Under the pieces are notes generated by a model that was not told the origin of the DNA, ran no database searches, and saw nothing but the letters and a program-made list of their open reading frames with translations. DNA of 64,000 nt from Bacillota bacterium (GTDB lineage Bacteria > Bacillota > Clostridia > Acetivibrionales > DTU013). The stretch covers positions 62,001 through 126,000 of the forward strand of contig JAEZMD010000026.1 of NCBI GenBank assembly GCA_023435745.1, given 5' to 3'. How positions within the stretch are numbered: the stretch's first letter is position 1; each line of letters opens with the position of its first letter. The translations under genes and the position numbers were made by a program. Below are positions 17,258 through 26,124 of this stretch, piece after piece.

Positions 17258-18688
17258 TCATGATGTCTCTTTCTCTTCCGGCTTCACATCTTCCTTCACT
17301 GCTGCGTAGTTTTTTAATATGTTTGTGATGTCGATGCCGGTCAGACCTTTGACCGTTTCAGGCAGCTGAGCAAGAATGTTGGTGACGTCCTTTGTAATCT
17401 TGGAAGCTCCTGAATCGCCGATCATGACAATTTTTTCCGTCTTGGACAATGGCTGTGAAATAGCTGATGCGATCTGCGGCAGTTTCTCGATGACCATCTG
17501 AGCGATCGCAGCATCGTTGAACTGCTTATAAGCTTCCGCCTTTTTAGTCAATGCAATGGCCTCCGCTTCACCTTTTGCCTGAATGATCTCAGCTTCTGCA
17601 AGACCGGCCGCTCTGATTGCCTCTGCCTTCGCCATTCCTTCTGCTTTGATCGTGTAGGATTCGGCCTCCGCCTCCTTGGATTTCCTTACTCTTTCAGCTT
17701 CCGCTGTGATTTCCGTCTTATATTTTTCTGCTTCTGCAGGCTTTCTGATCATGGCGTCGAGTTCCTTCTCTTTTCTCAATGCCTCCTGCTCCTGAAGCTC
17801 GATTTCCTTCTGCTTCTTTATGATCTCAACTTTCATGGCTTCCGCTTGGACATCCTGCTGGATCACAAATTTTTTCTTGTCGTATGAAAGGTCTGATTCT
17901 GCCTTGATCTCGTTGATTGAAGCCTGGTAATCTGCGACCTTCATTTCTTTGTCTCTGTTTGCTTCAGCTATTCTGGTCTCAGCCAGATACTTGGCTGTCT
18001 GTCCTGCCTGCATGGCTTCGGCGCTCTTAACGTCGGCATCTCTCTTTGCCTCAGCCTGGCCGATGACCGCATCCCTCTGAACTCTTGCAATCTGAGCTTT
18101 ACCGAGGCTTTCCAGATATCCGTTTTTATCGGCAATCTCTCTGATGGTGAAGGAGATGATTTTAAGTCCCATGTTCGCCAGATCACCGGCAGCAAGCTCC
18201 TGTACCTTCTGCGCGAATGCGTCCCTGTTCTGGTTGATCTCCTCGACGGTCAAATTTCCGACGATGGAACGCAGATGGCCTTCAAGCGTCTGAGTGGCAA
18301 TACGTTTGATTTCCTCTTCTTTAAGGCTCAGAAACTGCTCTGCTGCAGTTGCAATCGCTTCGTGAGACGAATCGATCTTGACCTGTGCTATACCATCGAC
18401 AGTCACCTGCACGCCTTGAGAGGTATAGGCGCTCGAACTCACGTCAAGCGGCATAATTCTCAGTGAGATGGTCTTTGCGATTTCCAGTACAGGCCATACA
18501 AAGGTCGCTCCGCCGCGGACTATCCTGAATCCAACTATCTGTCCGCTGGGAAGTCTCTTTTTGCGTCCCGATACGATCAATGCCTCGTCCGGCCCCACCT
18601 TCACATATCTTCCGACAAATACGGAAATGAGGATAAAGATGACGACGACCAGCACAATTGCAATCAAGACAGGTATCAAAAATTCCAT
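17258..18688 (-). CDS. floT: Flotillin (YuaG/FloT-like)
   Basis: Scaffold protein of functional membrane microdomains. The 476-residue product has an N-terminal membrane anchor (residues 4-26), a PHB/SPFH domain (about 28-200; VGPDEALIVSGRKK, LDVSSSAYTSQGVQVTVDGIAQVKI region), and a long Ala/Glu/Lys-rich coiled coil with repeated AEA units (200-400), then a C-terminal segment (MVIEKLPQIASAISQPL). Length matches FloT rather than the shorter FloA. It lies 18 bases after the NfeD-like gene, the usual partner of FloT, on the same strand. Confidence 0.93.
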   Translation of the reverse strand: MEFLIPVLIAIVLVVVIFILISVFVGRYVKVGPDEALIVSGRKKRLPSGQIVGFRIVRGGATFVWPVLEIAKTISLRIMPLDVSSSAYTSQGVQVTVDGIAQVKIDSSHEAIATAAEQFLSLKEEEIKRIATQTLEGHLRSIVGNLTVEEINQNRDAFAQKVQELAAGDLANMGLKIISFTIREIADKNGYLESLGKAQIARVQRDAVIGQAEAKRDADVKSAEAMQAGQTAKYLAETRIAEANRDKEMKVADYQASINEIKAESDLSYDKKKFVIQQDVQAEAMKVEIIKKQKEIELQEQEALRKEKELDAMIRKPAEAEKYKTEITAEAERVRKSKEAEAESYTIKAEGMAKAEAIRAAGLAEAEIIQAKGEAEAIALTKKAEAYKQFNDAAIAQMVIEKLPQIASAISQPLSKTEKIVMIGDSGASKITKDVTNILAQLPETVKGLTGIDITNILKNYAAVKEDVKPEEKETS

Positions 18689-18706
18689 TTAAAATTCCTC
18701 CTGTTT

Positions 18707-19501
18707 TTAATTATTTCCAGCATCGCTGCGTGGAGTTTCCCGTTTTGCTTCAATGAGCTCTTCCTGAGTTATTTCAATATCATCGAGGGTCAGCTTGCGC
18801 TGTACATTTGCAACATTAGCCGATATTTCCCTGATGATGACCGTGGCGCCTCGTCCAATAACTTTACCATCAATGGATCTGGCAGATATGGTTCCGCGTG
18901 TCCCGTTGAAATAATAGGCAATTTCGCCCAGCCCCGTTTTCGGCACCGGAGTAATGACTTCAGCTTCAGACCCGATCAAGTCGTCCAGCGAAAAAACAGT
19001 ATTGGATTGAGAACCATACATAAACTTGACGATTCCGAAGAATATGGCCGCACCGATAGCACCGGCGAATCCCAACGCAACAAGCGTACTCATCAAGCCA
19101 TCCAGGCCAAAGCCTTTCATGGATATGAGGCCAAATGCGCCGAACGCTGTAATGGCACTGGCAAGGACCAGCGGGTTAAAGGGGGACGGAGAATCCGCAG
19201 AATCAGCGCTATGATGTACGTCAGCGGTATGACCCGGATCCGCAGCATGCGATAAATCAGCTCCATGCGCAAAATCACCAACATGGCCGGGGACGACATC
19301 ATGCCCTATATCAATGCTGTGATCAAAGCCTGCATGCCCCAGATCAATATCATGCCCTATGTCAACACCGTGGCCGAGGTCAATATCATGTCCGATATCT
19401 GCGCCGCCATGATCCGAACCGCCATCGTGTCCGCCTAATATCAGCGAAACAGCTGAATAGAAGATACCGAATGCAAAGCACCCGATAAATACATAAAGCA
19501 G
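18707..19501 (-). CDS. NfeD-like membrane protein with a His/Asp-rich loop; apparent CTG start
   Basis: Partner protein of flotillin (YuaF/NfeD group). The nearest ATG in frame is 19120, but the frame stays open to a TGA at 19523 and encodes family-like sequence. GGGAGGTGA ends four bases before CTG 19501, the only sensible start there. The 264-residue product would have membrane segment 1 (2-24), a loop (25-108) with 14 His and 17 Asp in DIGHDIDLGH-type repeats, two more membrane segments (about 109-157), and a C-terminal NfeD/OB-fold (SLDDLIGSEAEVITPV, RGTISARS). The His/Asp loop looks able to bind metal, which is an inference. Starting at 19120 would remove the first membrane segment and the loop. 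Confidence 0.75.
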   Translation of the reverse strand: MLYVFIGCFAFGIFYSAVSLILGGHDGGSDHGGADIGHDIDLGHGVDIGHDIDLGHAGFDHSIDIGHDVVPGHVGDFAHGADLSHAADPGHTADVHHSADSADSPSPFNPLVLASAITAFGAFGLISMKGFGLDGLMSTLVALGFAGAIGAAIFFGIVKFMYGSQSNTVFSLDDLIGSEAEVITPVPKTGLGEIAYYFNGTRGTISARSIDGKVIGRGATVIIREISANVANVQRKLTLDDIEITQEELIEAKRETPRSDAGNN

Positions 19502-19636
19502 AAAATCACCTCCCTCTCCGTCTCACTGCTCCTTTCATTTTATCATACTTGTCCGGACAATTACAGGGTAGATCTATCTGTACAATATACGGTCATAAAG
19601 TACAATAGTCTTCTAAAAGATTATTTATTTGCAATG

Positions 19637-20890
19637 TCATTGCTGAGAGATATTCAATATTTTCCCATCCCCGGGATTGATATAAACAAGCCAGTACCCG
19701 GGCGAACCATACCTGGGCTTACTTCTTTGGGTCTGCACCCATGTGCTCAGCTCTCCAAAGGGCTTGCGATCCACCGTATGCATGCCCGGCACACCGCACA
19801 CAACATACCTTTTACCGTTCATATGTGTAAAAATACCGATAATAAGATGTCTGTACTTGTAGTGCGCCATCATTACGGCAGGATTAAACATCAGCGGGGA
19901 ACGGATATTGTTTTGGTACAGAATATTATTCAGATTCACCGGATTTGTGACCTTCCACCAGATGTAGTCACTTCTTTTACTATGGAACGGGTCGCTTTTT
20001 TCGAAGCTATCGTCAAGCACGGCTTTGAGCATTGACAGATCTCCGGGAAGCTCGGGCGCGGCCTGTTCTGTTCGGCAGACACTGCATGTTCCGCAGGGAC
20101 TGGCCGTATTGAACCCGCTTTGAACAAATGCTCCACACATATTCCCATTTAAATAAACACATCCCGTATTGATGTTGTTCAGCTCCTGCTGTTGGAGCTG
20201 AGCAGGCTGCTCGGGTTGTTCGGGTTGTTCGGGTTGTTCGGGTTTTTCGAGCTGCGGAAGCTCTTCTGGATGCGTTGACTCTTCCGGCTGTACCGGATCA
20301 CCCGCAATTCCCCAAGCCGAATCTTCCGATACGATGTCTTCTGTTTCTTTTTCAGCCACGTCTGTACTACCGTTTGCATCTTCGGCTGCATTTTTGGCTG
20401 CATTTTCGGCTGCATTTTCGGCTGCATTTATTTCCGGCTGCATATTCTTTTTTATAAGTGATTGCGCCAGGCTGCTTCTCCACTGCACCCGCCTACTCCT
20501 GTAGGCCGCCAGCGGACACAAAACTCGCCCATGCTGCCTGTCCTTATATTCAACCAAAATCGCAATGATATCGATTGAATTGACAGGATACCCGGATTGT
20601 CCTACATTATCGGGATTAAAATTCCATTCAAGCTCCGATTTGCTGAAGCTGGATTTAAGCTGTCCTGCCCGGACAGCTTCCATACGTTCTCCCACGCCGC
20701 ATAACAGATATAAGACATACTCAAACCCGCCATTTCCTGCTCTCAGGTTTTGCACGACCGTATGAAGCCGGCCCCTTCCTTCGCGCACTTCAATTTTTAC
20801 ATGTCCGGACGGTTTTTGTCCCGCTTCAAACCCGCTATCTTCATTAGTAAATATGTAAAAATTCCTCTGAAATACTGATCCGCCTTTCAC
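19637..20890 (-). CDS. Unrecognised clostridial protein with repeat-rich linker and Cys cluster
   Basis: 417 residues; I do not recognise a named family. The N-terminal part (1-150) is globular, rich in beta-type sequence (HVKIEVREGRGRLHTVV, EYVLYLLCGV). A linker (150-240) has tandem AAENAAEN units and four PEQ repeats from 9-bp DNA repeats. Then comes a Cys group (CVYLNGNMC, CGTCSVC), possibly metal binding, and a C-terminal domain with WWKVTNPVNLNNILYQNN, AHYKYRHLIIGIF and YVVCGVPGMH. There is no signal peptide or membrane segment. GTG start after a G-rich site, 388 bases from pckA on the other strand. Repeat number may vary between strains. Confidence 0.6.
   Translation of the reverse strand: MKGGSVFQRNFYIFTNEDSGFEAGQKPSGHVKIEVREGRGRLHTVVQNLRAGNGGFEYVLYLLCGVGERMEAVRAGQLKSSFSKSELEWNFNPDNVGQSGYPVNSIDIIAILVEYKDRQHGRVLCPLAAYRSRRVQWRSSLAQSLIKKNMQPEINAAENAAENAAKNAAEDANGSTDVAEKETEDIVSEDSAWGIAGDPVQPEESTHPEELPQLEKPEQPEQPEQPEQPAQLQQQELNNINTGCVYLNGNMCGAFVQSGFNTASPCGTCSVCRTEQAAPELPGDLSMLKAVLDDSFEKSDPFHSKRSDYIWWKVTNPVNLNNILYQNNIRSPLMFNPAVMMAHYKYRHLIIGIFTHMNGKRYVVCGVPGMHTVDRKPFGELSTWVQTQRSKPRYGSPGYWLVYINPGDGKILNISQQ
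20179..20430. repeat. Two in-frame tandem repeat tracts in the unrecognised gene
   Basis: A 9-bp unit CGGGTTGTT runs about four times around 20212-20250 (Pro-Glu-Gln repeats), and a 12-bp-like unit TTTTCGGCTGCA about four times around 20388-20430 (Asn-Ala-Ala-Glu repeats). Unit lengths are multiples of three, so slippage keeps the frame. Confidence 0.7.
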
Positions 20891-21131
20891 TCACAATCCC
20901 CCCATACTGCGACCGCATATACTAACAGTATATGCCGGAGCTTTACTAATAAGTCATCACAACTTTGTTGCAGATCATTTATATTATGTATGAATTGCAT
21001 CACAAAAAATGAAGGATTATTATTTCCAAATTGCAAAATGCAGCATTTGACTTTTTCGCTAATCAGAGTATTCACGCATTGTTCAGGGAAAAAATAACAA
21101 GCTGCAAATTGTACTTTTGAATAAACACTTG

Positions 21132-21160
21132 TTGAATACTTCATAAGGATATGATAAGAT
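21132..21160 (+). promoter_or_regulatory. Candidate promoter of pckA
   Basis: TTGAAT (21132-21137), 17 bases, TAAGAT (21155-21160). It would give a leader of about 110 bases. The 20891-21278 stretch holds no convincing gene; it is the pckA upstream region. Confidence 0.4.
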
Positions 21161-21278
21161 AAGATGATTGTTAAAAAATAACCAAGTACATAAGGAAGAA
21201 ACGTGCTCCTGTTATTCAGTATGTAAAAAAGGGTATTTTGGTAATAATAAAATTGTTTCAATCGAAAGGAGAATTTCA

Positions 21279-23069
21279 ATGGCAGTTAACAACAAGTTGC
21301 AGGATTGGGTAAAAGAAATGGCTGATATGTGCCAACCCGATAAGATCTACTGGTGCGATGGCTCCCAGGAAGAAAACGACCGTCTGCTGCAGGAAATGGT
21401 AGACAGCGGAATGGCTATCCGTCTTAATCAGCAAAAGCGTCCGGGGTGTTATCTCTTCAGAAGCGATCCGTCAGATGTGGCTCGTGTTGAGGATAGAACC
21501 TTTATTGCCTCAAGGAAAAAGGAAGACGCAGGCCCAACAAACAACTGGGTCGATCCTGATGAACTCAAGGCTACGATGAAGGCGTTGTACAAGGGAAGTA
21601 TGAAGGGCAGAACAATGTATGTCATTCCCTTCTCAATGGGACCGATCGGTTCACCGATTTCAAAGATCGGTGTTGAGTTGACCGACAGCCCGTATGTTGT
21701 TGTAAATATGCGTATTATGACCCGCATGGGCAAGGCCGTTCTTGATGCTCTAGGCGACGGCGAATTTGTACCCTGTCTGCATTCGGTCGGCGCTCCGCTG
21801 GCTCCGGGCGAGAAGGATTCGTCATGGCCCTGCGCCCCGATCGAAAAGAAATACATCAGTCATTTTCCTGAGGAAAGAACGATTTGGTCCTATGGTTCCG
21901 GATACGGCGGAAACGCACTGCTCGGCAAAAAATGCTTTGCGCTGCGTATCGCATCTGTTCAGGCTCGCGACGAGGGCTGGCTGGCGGAACACATGCTCAT
22001 TCTGCGCCTGACAGACCCCAAGGGCAACTCCAAATATATCACAGGCGCTTTCCCAAGTGCCTGCGGCAAGACAAATCTGGCAATGCTGATCCCGACAGTT
22101 CCGGGCTGGAAGGTCGAAACGGTCGGCGACGATATCGCATGGATGAAATTCGGGGCAGACGGCCGCCTGTATGCCATCAATCCTGAAGCAGGGTTCTTTG
22201 GCGTTGCACCCGGCACATCAATGGATTCCAATAAAAACGCAATGCTCAGCTGTGAGAAGAATACCATTTTTACAAATGTTGCATTAACCGACGACGGCGA
22301 CGTATGGTGGGAAGGCATCGGAACACCGGCGCCTGATCATCTTATCGACTGGAAAGGCAGAGACTGGACTCCCGATTCAAAGGAACTGGCCGCTCATCCA
22401 AATGCCCGCTTTACAGCACCTGCAAGCCAGTGCCCTGTTATCGCTCCCGAATGGGAAGATCCAAAGGGTGTGCCGATTTCGGCATTTTTGGTAGGCGGAC
22501 GCCGTCCGAGCACAATACCGCTGGTACACGAAAGCTTTGACTGGAACCACGGTGTATTTATGGGCTCGATCATGGGTTCTGAAATCACGGCGGCCGCGAT
22601 AGATAAAAATATCGGCAAGGTTCGCCGCGACCCGTTTGCAATGCTTCCTTTCATTGGATATCACGTTGGCGATTACCTGAAGCATTGGCTTGATATCGGT
22701 ACAAAATCGACTCCTGACAAGCTTCCGAGAATTTTCTATGTAAACTGGTTCCGTAAGGATTCCAGCGGAAAATGGCTGTGGCCGGGCTTCGGCGAAAACA
22801 GCCGTGTTCTCAAATGGATCGTTGAGAGAGTTTCCGGAGAAGGCAAAGCAGTCAAGACTCCGATCGGATATATGCCCACAACGGACGCAATCGATACTGA
22901 AGGCTTGAATGTGAGCGAAGCTGACATGGCTGAGCTGCTAAAGGTCAACAACGAGGAATGGCTCAATGAAGTGGAATCCATCAAGGAGCATTACGCGAAA
23001 TACGGAGAAAAGATGCCGAAGGAATTATTCGCACAGCTTGACGCTCTGGAAAAAAGGTTGAAAGCGTAG
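21279..23069 (+). CDS. pckA: Phosphoenolpyruvate carboxykinase (GTP)
   Basis: Interconverts oxaloacetate and PEP using GTP/GDP. The 596-residue length and motifs fit the GTP class: GPIGSPISKIGVELTDSPYVV substrate region (seen as GPIGSPISKIG and ELTDSPYVV), the kinase loop FPSACGKTNLAM with its reactive Cys, GDDIAWMKFG, and NPEAGFFGVAPGTS. The frame is open upstream to 21168, but AAAGGAGA stands before ATG 21279, which gives the usual N-terminus. In anaerobes it often runs toward oxaloacetate for fermentation to succinate or malate; direction here is not shown. A terminator follows. Confidence 0.97.
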   Translation: MAVNNKLQDWVKEMADMCQPDKIYWCDGSQEENDRLLQEMVDSGMAIRLNQQKRPGCYLFRSDPSDVARVEDRTFIASRKKEDAGPTNNWVDPDELKATMKALYKGSMKGRTMYVIPFSMGPIGSPISKIGVELTDSPYVVVNMRIMTRMGKAVLDALGDGEFVPCLHSVGAPLAPGEKDSSWPCAPIEKKYISHFPEERTIWSYGSGYGGNALLGKKCFALRIASVQARDEGWLAEHMLILRLTDPKGNSKYITGAFPSACGKTNLAMLIPTVPGWKVETVGDDIAWMKFGADGRLYAINPEAGFFGVAPGTSMDSNKNAMLSCEKNTIFTNVALTDDGDVWWEGIGTPAPDHLIDWKGRDWTPDSKELAAHPNARFTAPASQCPVIAPEWEDPKGVPISAFLVGGRRPSTIPLVHESFDWNHGVFMGSIMGSEITAAAIDKNIGKVRRDPFAMLPFIGYHVGDYLKHWLDIGTKSTPDKLPRIFYVNWFRKDSSGKWLWPGFGENSRVLKWIVERVSGEGKAVKTPIGYMPTTDAIDTEGLNVSEADMAELLKVNNEEWLNEVESIKEHYAKYGEKMPKELFAQLDALEKRLKA

Positions 23070-23087
23070 TTTAAATAAAAGAACACA

Positions 23088-23118
23088 CCTGGGAGCTTGA
23101 ATGCTCCCAGGTTTTTTT
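23088..23118 (+). terminator. Rho-independent terminator after pckA
   Basis: CCTGGGAGC, 6-base loop, GCTCCCAGG, then seven T. A 9-bp perfect stem 18 bases after the pckA stop. Confidence 0.9.
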
Positions 23119-23130
23119 ATAAGTCAAGAA

Positions 23131-24426
23131 TTATGTAATGTCCTGAATTCTAAATAATTTCGCACCGTGAGCTAATACTTCTGTATCAAAGACGTCTTCA
23201 AATACTTGTAGCTTTTCGCAGCTCCATAATTCTTCCAATTCTTTTCCTTTAAAAGTATACGGCTCCAATTCATCAGCATTTACAAATATATTAAGATTCT
23301 CATCGCTTAAGTTGAAAAGCGCAAGGTAACAGTATTCATATTCTGAATCCTTCGATAGCCATATGGCATGCTTTTCGTCACGTATAATTTGTTTTGCGCC
23401 TTTTGAATGTGACAGAAGTCTCAATACTTTTTTATTTGTTATAAGGCTGACTGTCCACTTATCCAGCTTTGGCAATTCCGACCCGAGCATCATAGGAGAT
23501 CTGAAAATGCTCCATAAGGTCATCATCGTTATTTGCTCCTGCCTGGTAAATCGCGTATAACGCTCATGATGAAATCCCTTCCCAATACGTCCCAGGGGCA
23601 GCATGTCACAATCCGGATAGCATCCTTCAGAAATATGATTCTGCCATACCTCGCAGCGCTGAAACATGTTTAACAGTAGCGGCCAACTATCCCAAAAGTC
23701 ATCTGTTATACGCCACATATTGGCATACTTTCCATAATGCCATGCCTGATCGATCAGAGCAGGTCCAGGTGAAAGACTTAGTACAATAGGACGGCCGCAA
23801 TACTGAATCGCATTATAAAGCATCTCTATTTCTCTCTTAGCTGATTTCATATCATGTCTGCAGATATCATCACATTTTATAAAATCCACGCCCCACTGCT
23901 TATATAACTCAAGAATTGAATTATAATATTCCTGTGCTCCATCTGTATCAACTTCAAGTCCGTACATATCCGGATTCCACAAACAAATTGAATATGGATC
24001 AGCTATCTCGTTGGCAGTAACCTCAGATCCCAAAATTCTCATATGATTGTGCGCGGCAATTCTTGGTATTCCGCGCATTATATGTATACCAAACTTAAGG
24101 CCAAGACTGTGGATATAATCAGCCAGCGGCTTAAAACCCTGACCGTTTACTGATGATGGAAAACGATCAGGGCATGGAAGCAATCTCGAATATTCATCAA
24201 TTTCCATCTTCCAGAAAGGTATGTATTGGTATTTATCTCTTTGGGATCCGGCATCATAGGAATACCACCCAATATCAACTACAATATATTCCCATCCAAA
24301 TTCCTTGAGATTCTCAGCCATATACTCTGCATTAGCCCTAACCTGCTCCTCATTTACAGTTGTATCGTAATAATCATAACTATTCCATCCCATTGGCGGC
24401 GTAAGGGCAAATTTATTCTTATTCAC
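23131..24426 (-). CDS. Glycoside hydrolase family 27 (alpha-galactosidase-like)
   Basis: A 431-residue cytoplasmic enzyme (no signal peptide) of clan D. Residues 8-30 hold the family start TPPMGWNSYDYY; VVDIGW, then HIMRGIPR, and the likely nucleophile Asp in FIKCDDIC. The likely acid/base Asp lies in MWRITDDFWDSW. A small C-terminal beta domain follows (about 335-431). Alpha-galactosidase or beta-L-arabinopyranosidase activity is typical of the family; the exact sugar cannot be told. GTG start with GGAGG six bases upstream. It stands alone between pckA (convergent) and an unknown gene. Confidence 0.88.
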   Translation of the reverse strand: MNKNKFALTPPMGWNSYDYYDTTVNEEQVRANAEYMAENLKEFGWEYIVVDIGWYSYDAGSQRDKYQYIPFWKMEIDEYSRLLPCPDRFPSSVNGQGFKPLADYIHSLGLKFGIHIMRGIPRIAAHNHMRILGSEVTANEIADPYSICLWNPDMYGLEVDTDGAQEYYNSILELYKQWGVDFIKCDDICRHDMKSAKREIEMLYNAIQYCGRPIVLSLSPGPALIDQAWHYGKYANMWRITDDFWDSWPLLLNMFQRCEVWQNHISEGCYPDCDMLPLGRIGKGFHHERYTRFTRQEQITMMTLWSIFRSPMMLGSELPKLDKWTVSLITNKKVLRLLSHSKGAKQIIRDEKHAIWLSKDSEYEYCYLALFNLSDENLNIFVNADELEPYTFKGKELEELWSCEKLQVFEDVFDTEVLAHGAKLFRIQDIT

Positions 24427-24476
24427 ATAATGCCTCCGGATTATGCTAGTTTTTGTCTTGCTTCAAGCGGTCGATT

Positions 24477-25055
24477 TCACTCCTTCATCCATTCATCAAA
24501 CTTCTCTATGGTCGCTTCATATGTCTGCCGGCAAATCTCCGGGAGTTCTCCGCCCCAGGCTTTCTCCGCCTCTTTGTAGCCTTCGATGAATGCATCCTTC
24601 ATCTCCTGAGCTTTGGCAGGGTCTCCTCCCGTCAAAGAAGATGCAAATGCGAAAAGTCTTTCCGAAGTCTGATTTATACCCCAATATCCGTTTTCAGATA
24701 TTTCTTCACTTGCCTGTGCAGCTGTCTGCGGATCAACTTCCAGCTTGCCCTCTCTCAAAAGCTGATAGATGTCTGCCGCATCTGAAAATTTCTGTCCCTG
24801 TTTCAAAATCAACTGCTCAACAAGCTCTCTGAATTTAGCTGTCCGTTTTTCAACCTCCGCCTTTAACGCCGCAATTGTTTTCTCATCCCGCGAGTAGGTC
24901 TTCCCTGCCTGACCGGCTGCCGAAGACTCGTGTTCGTAAACAACCGCCGCATCAGCAGCAGAGCTCTTACTTTTTTCGGCTGTATTTTTCACTTGCTTTT
25001 CGCTGTTACGGTTATCATTTGAATGAACTGCATTTGTAATTCCGTTTAAATTCAT
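24477..25055 (-). CDS. Conserved-looking protein of unknown function, helical
   Basis: 192 residues, not recognised. The first 60 residues are polar and Ser/Ala/Asn-rich, probably disordered. The rest is predicted helical: a long Lys/Glu helix (60-90), then FSDAADIYQLLREGKL, GYWGINQTSERLFAFASSLTGGDP and GYKEAEKAWGGELPEICRQTYE, which look like a compact folded domain. No signal or membrane segment. A strong GGGAGG site precedes ATG 25055. It lies between ksgA and the GH27 gene on the same strand, 51 bases from the latter. Confidence 0.6.
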   Translation of the reverse strand: MNLNGITNAVHSNDNRNSEKQVKNTAEKSKSSAADAAVVYEHESSAAGQAGKTYSRDEKTIAALKAEVEKRTAKFRELVEQLILKQGQKFSDAADIYQLLREGKLEVDPQTAAQASEEISENGYWGINQTSERLFAFASSLTGGDPAKAQEMKDAFIEGYKEAEKAWGGELPEICRQTYEATIEKFDEWMKE

Positions 25056-25134
25056 AAAACACCCTCCCTGGTCATTTATGCATTTCGATTCATTTCATAT
25101 AAAATATATCGGGAAAAAAACATTTTCTTTTAAC

Positions 25135-26022
25135 TCAACTTTTTCTTTGTGTTCCATCAAAAATCAAATTGGCTAATTGTGCGAATTGTTTAAGGGACAA
25201 GGTCTCGCCTCTTTGCCTCTCACCGATGCCTGTCTTTTCAAGCATTCCCTTGATTTCCTCTTTGTCCAGGTTTAAATACCCGGCATTATTCAATGCATTG
25301 ACCAGCGTTTTGCGTCTCTGACCGAAGGCTGCCTTCACAAGCCTGAAAAACAGCGCTTCATCGCTAAGCTCAACAGGCGGTTTGTCATAAAGCTCCAGCC
25401 TGATGACGGAGGAATAGACCTCAGGCCTGGGTATGAAGCTGTGCGGAGGGACTTCCAGGACAACATCGGGTTCGGAATAGTATTGAACCGCAACTGACAA
25501 AGCCCCATAGTCCTTACCGCCGGGCGCCGCCCTCATACGGTCGGCTACCTCCTTCTGGACCATGAATACCATCGTTTTCGCTTTGATCCCGCTCTCAAGG
25601 AGCTTCATGATCACCGGAGTCGTAATATAGTAAGGGAGGTTTGCCACGATTTTCAATTGTCTGGGAGAAGCGTCCCCGAATTCTACCCCTCCCAATTCTT
25701 TCCGCAACTCCTTTACAGGATCGATTTGAAGAATGTCGGCGTTGATGATACATATATTTTCATAATCTTTTAAGGTCTCCTTCAGGATCGGCACAAGCCG
25801 TTTATCTATCTCAACCGCCATTACGCTTCCGGCGTTTTCAGCCAGCTCCGCAGTCAGGTTACCCAGTCCCGGACCGATTTCCAGCACAATATCCTCTTTT
25901 GTCAGCTCCGCAGCCTGAACAATGGACTTCAGTATACTCTGGTCAATCAGAAAATTCTGACCAAGGGATTTGGACAGATGCAAATTGAATTTCCTCAGCG
26001 TCATATTCACGTCTATACTCAT
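25135..26022 (-). CDS. ksgA: 16S rRNA dimethyladenosine transferase KsgA/RsmA
   Basis: Dimethylates A1518 and A1519 of 16S rRNA (E. coli numbering) late in 30S assembly. 295 residues with SKSLGQNFLID, the SAM loop LEIGPGLGNLTAEL, the AVEIDKRL acidic loop, and the catalytic NLPYYITTPV. The frame is open to 26070, but AAAGGAACC lies before ATG 26022. It follows yabE as in B. subtilis, but rnmV, which sits between them there, is absent. A hairpin with a T-run lies just before its ribosome site. Confidence 0.95.
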   Translation of the reverse strand: MSIDVNMTLRKFNLHLSKSLGQNFLIDQSILKSIVQAAELTKEDIVLEIGPGLGNLTAELAENAGSVMAVEIDKRLVPILKETLKDYENICIINADILQIDPVKELRKELGGVEFGDASPRQLKIVANLPYYITTPVIMKLLESGIKAKTMVFMVQKEVADRMRAAPGGKDYGALSVAVQYYSEPDVVLEVPPHSFIPRPEVYSSVIRLELYDKPPVELSDEALFFRLVKAAFGQRRKTLVNALNNAGYLNLDKEEIKGMLEKTGIGERQRGETLSLKQFAQLANLIFDGTQRKS

Positions 26023-26037
26023 AGTCTGGTTCCTTTG

Positions 26038-26067
26038 AAAAAAATTTACCGGGACAGTTTGCCCCGG
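26038..26067 (-). terminator. Hairpin plus T-run between yabE and ksgA
   Basis: On the minus strand CCGGG, 9-base loop, CCCGG, then TAAATTTTTTT, ending about three bases before the ksgA ribosome site. It may terminate the yabE transcript or work as an attenuator for ksgA. Confidence 0.5.
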
Positions 26068-26124
26068 CATAGTCTTAGTCCCTATTAATATATTAGTTTG
26101 TTCTTCAAGGCCTTCTGCACACCA

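Noticed and set aside
20179..20430. Repeat tracts considered as a CRISPR array
   Set aside because: Units are 9-12 bp, contiguous, without spacers, and lie inside an open frame. No cas genes nearby.
20887..21279. 130-codon minus-strand frame upstream of pckA
   Set aside because: AT-rich, no ribosome site, overlaps the pckA promoter and leader; no recognisable features.
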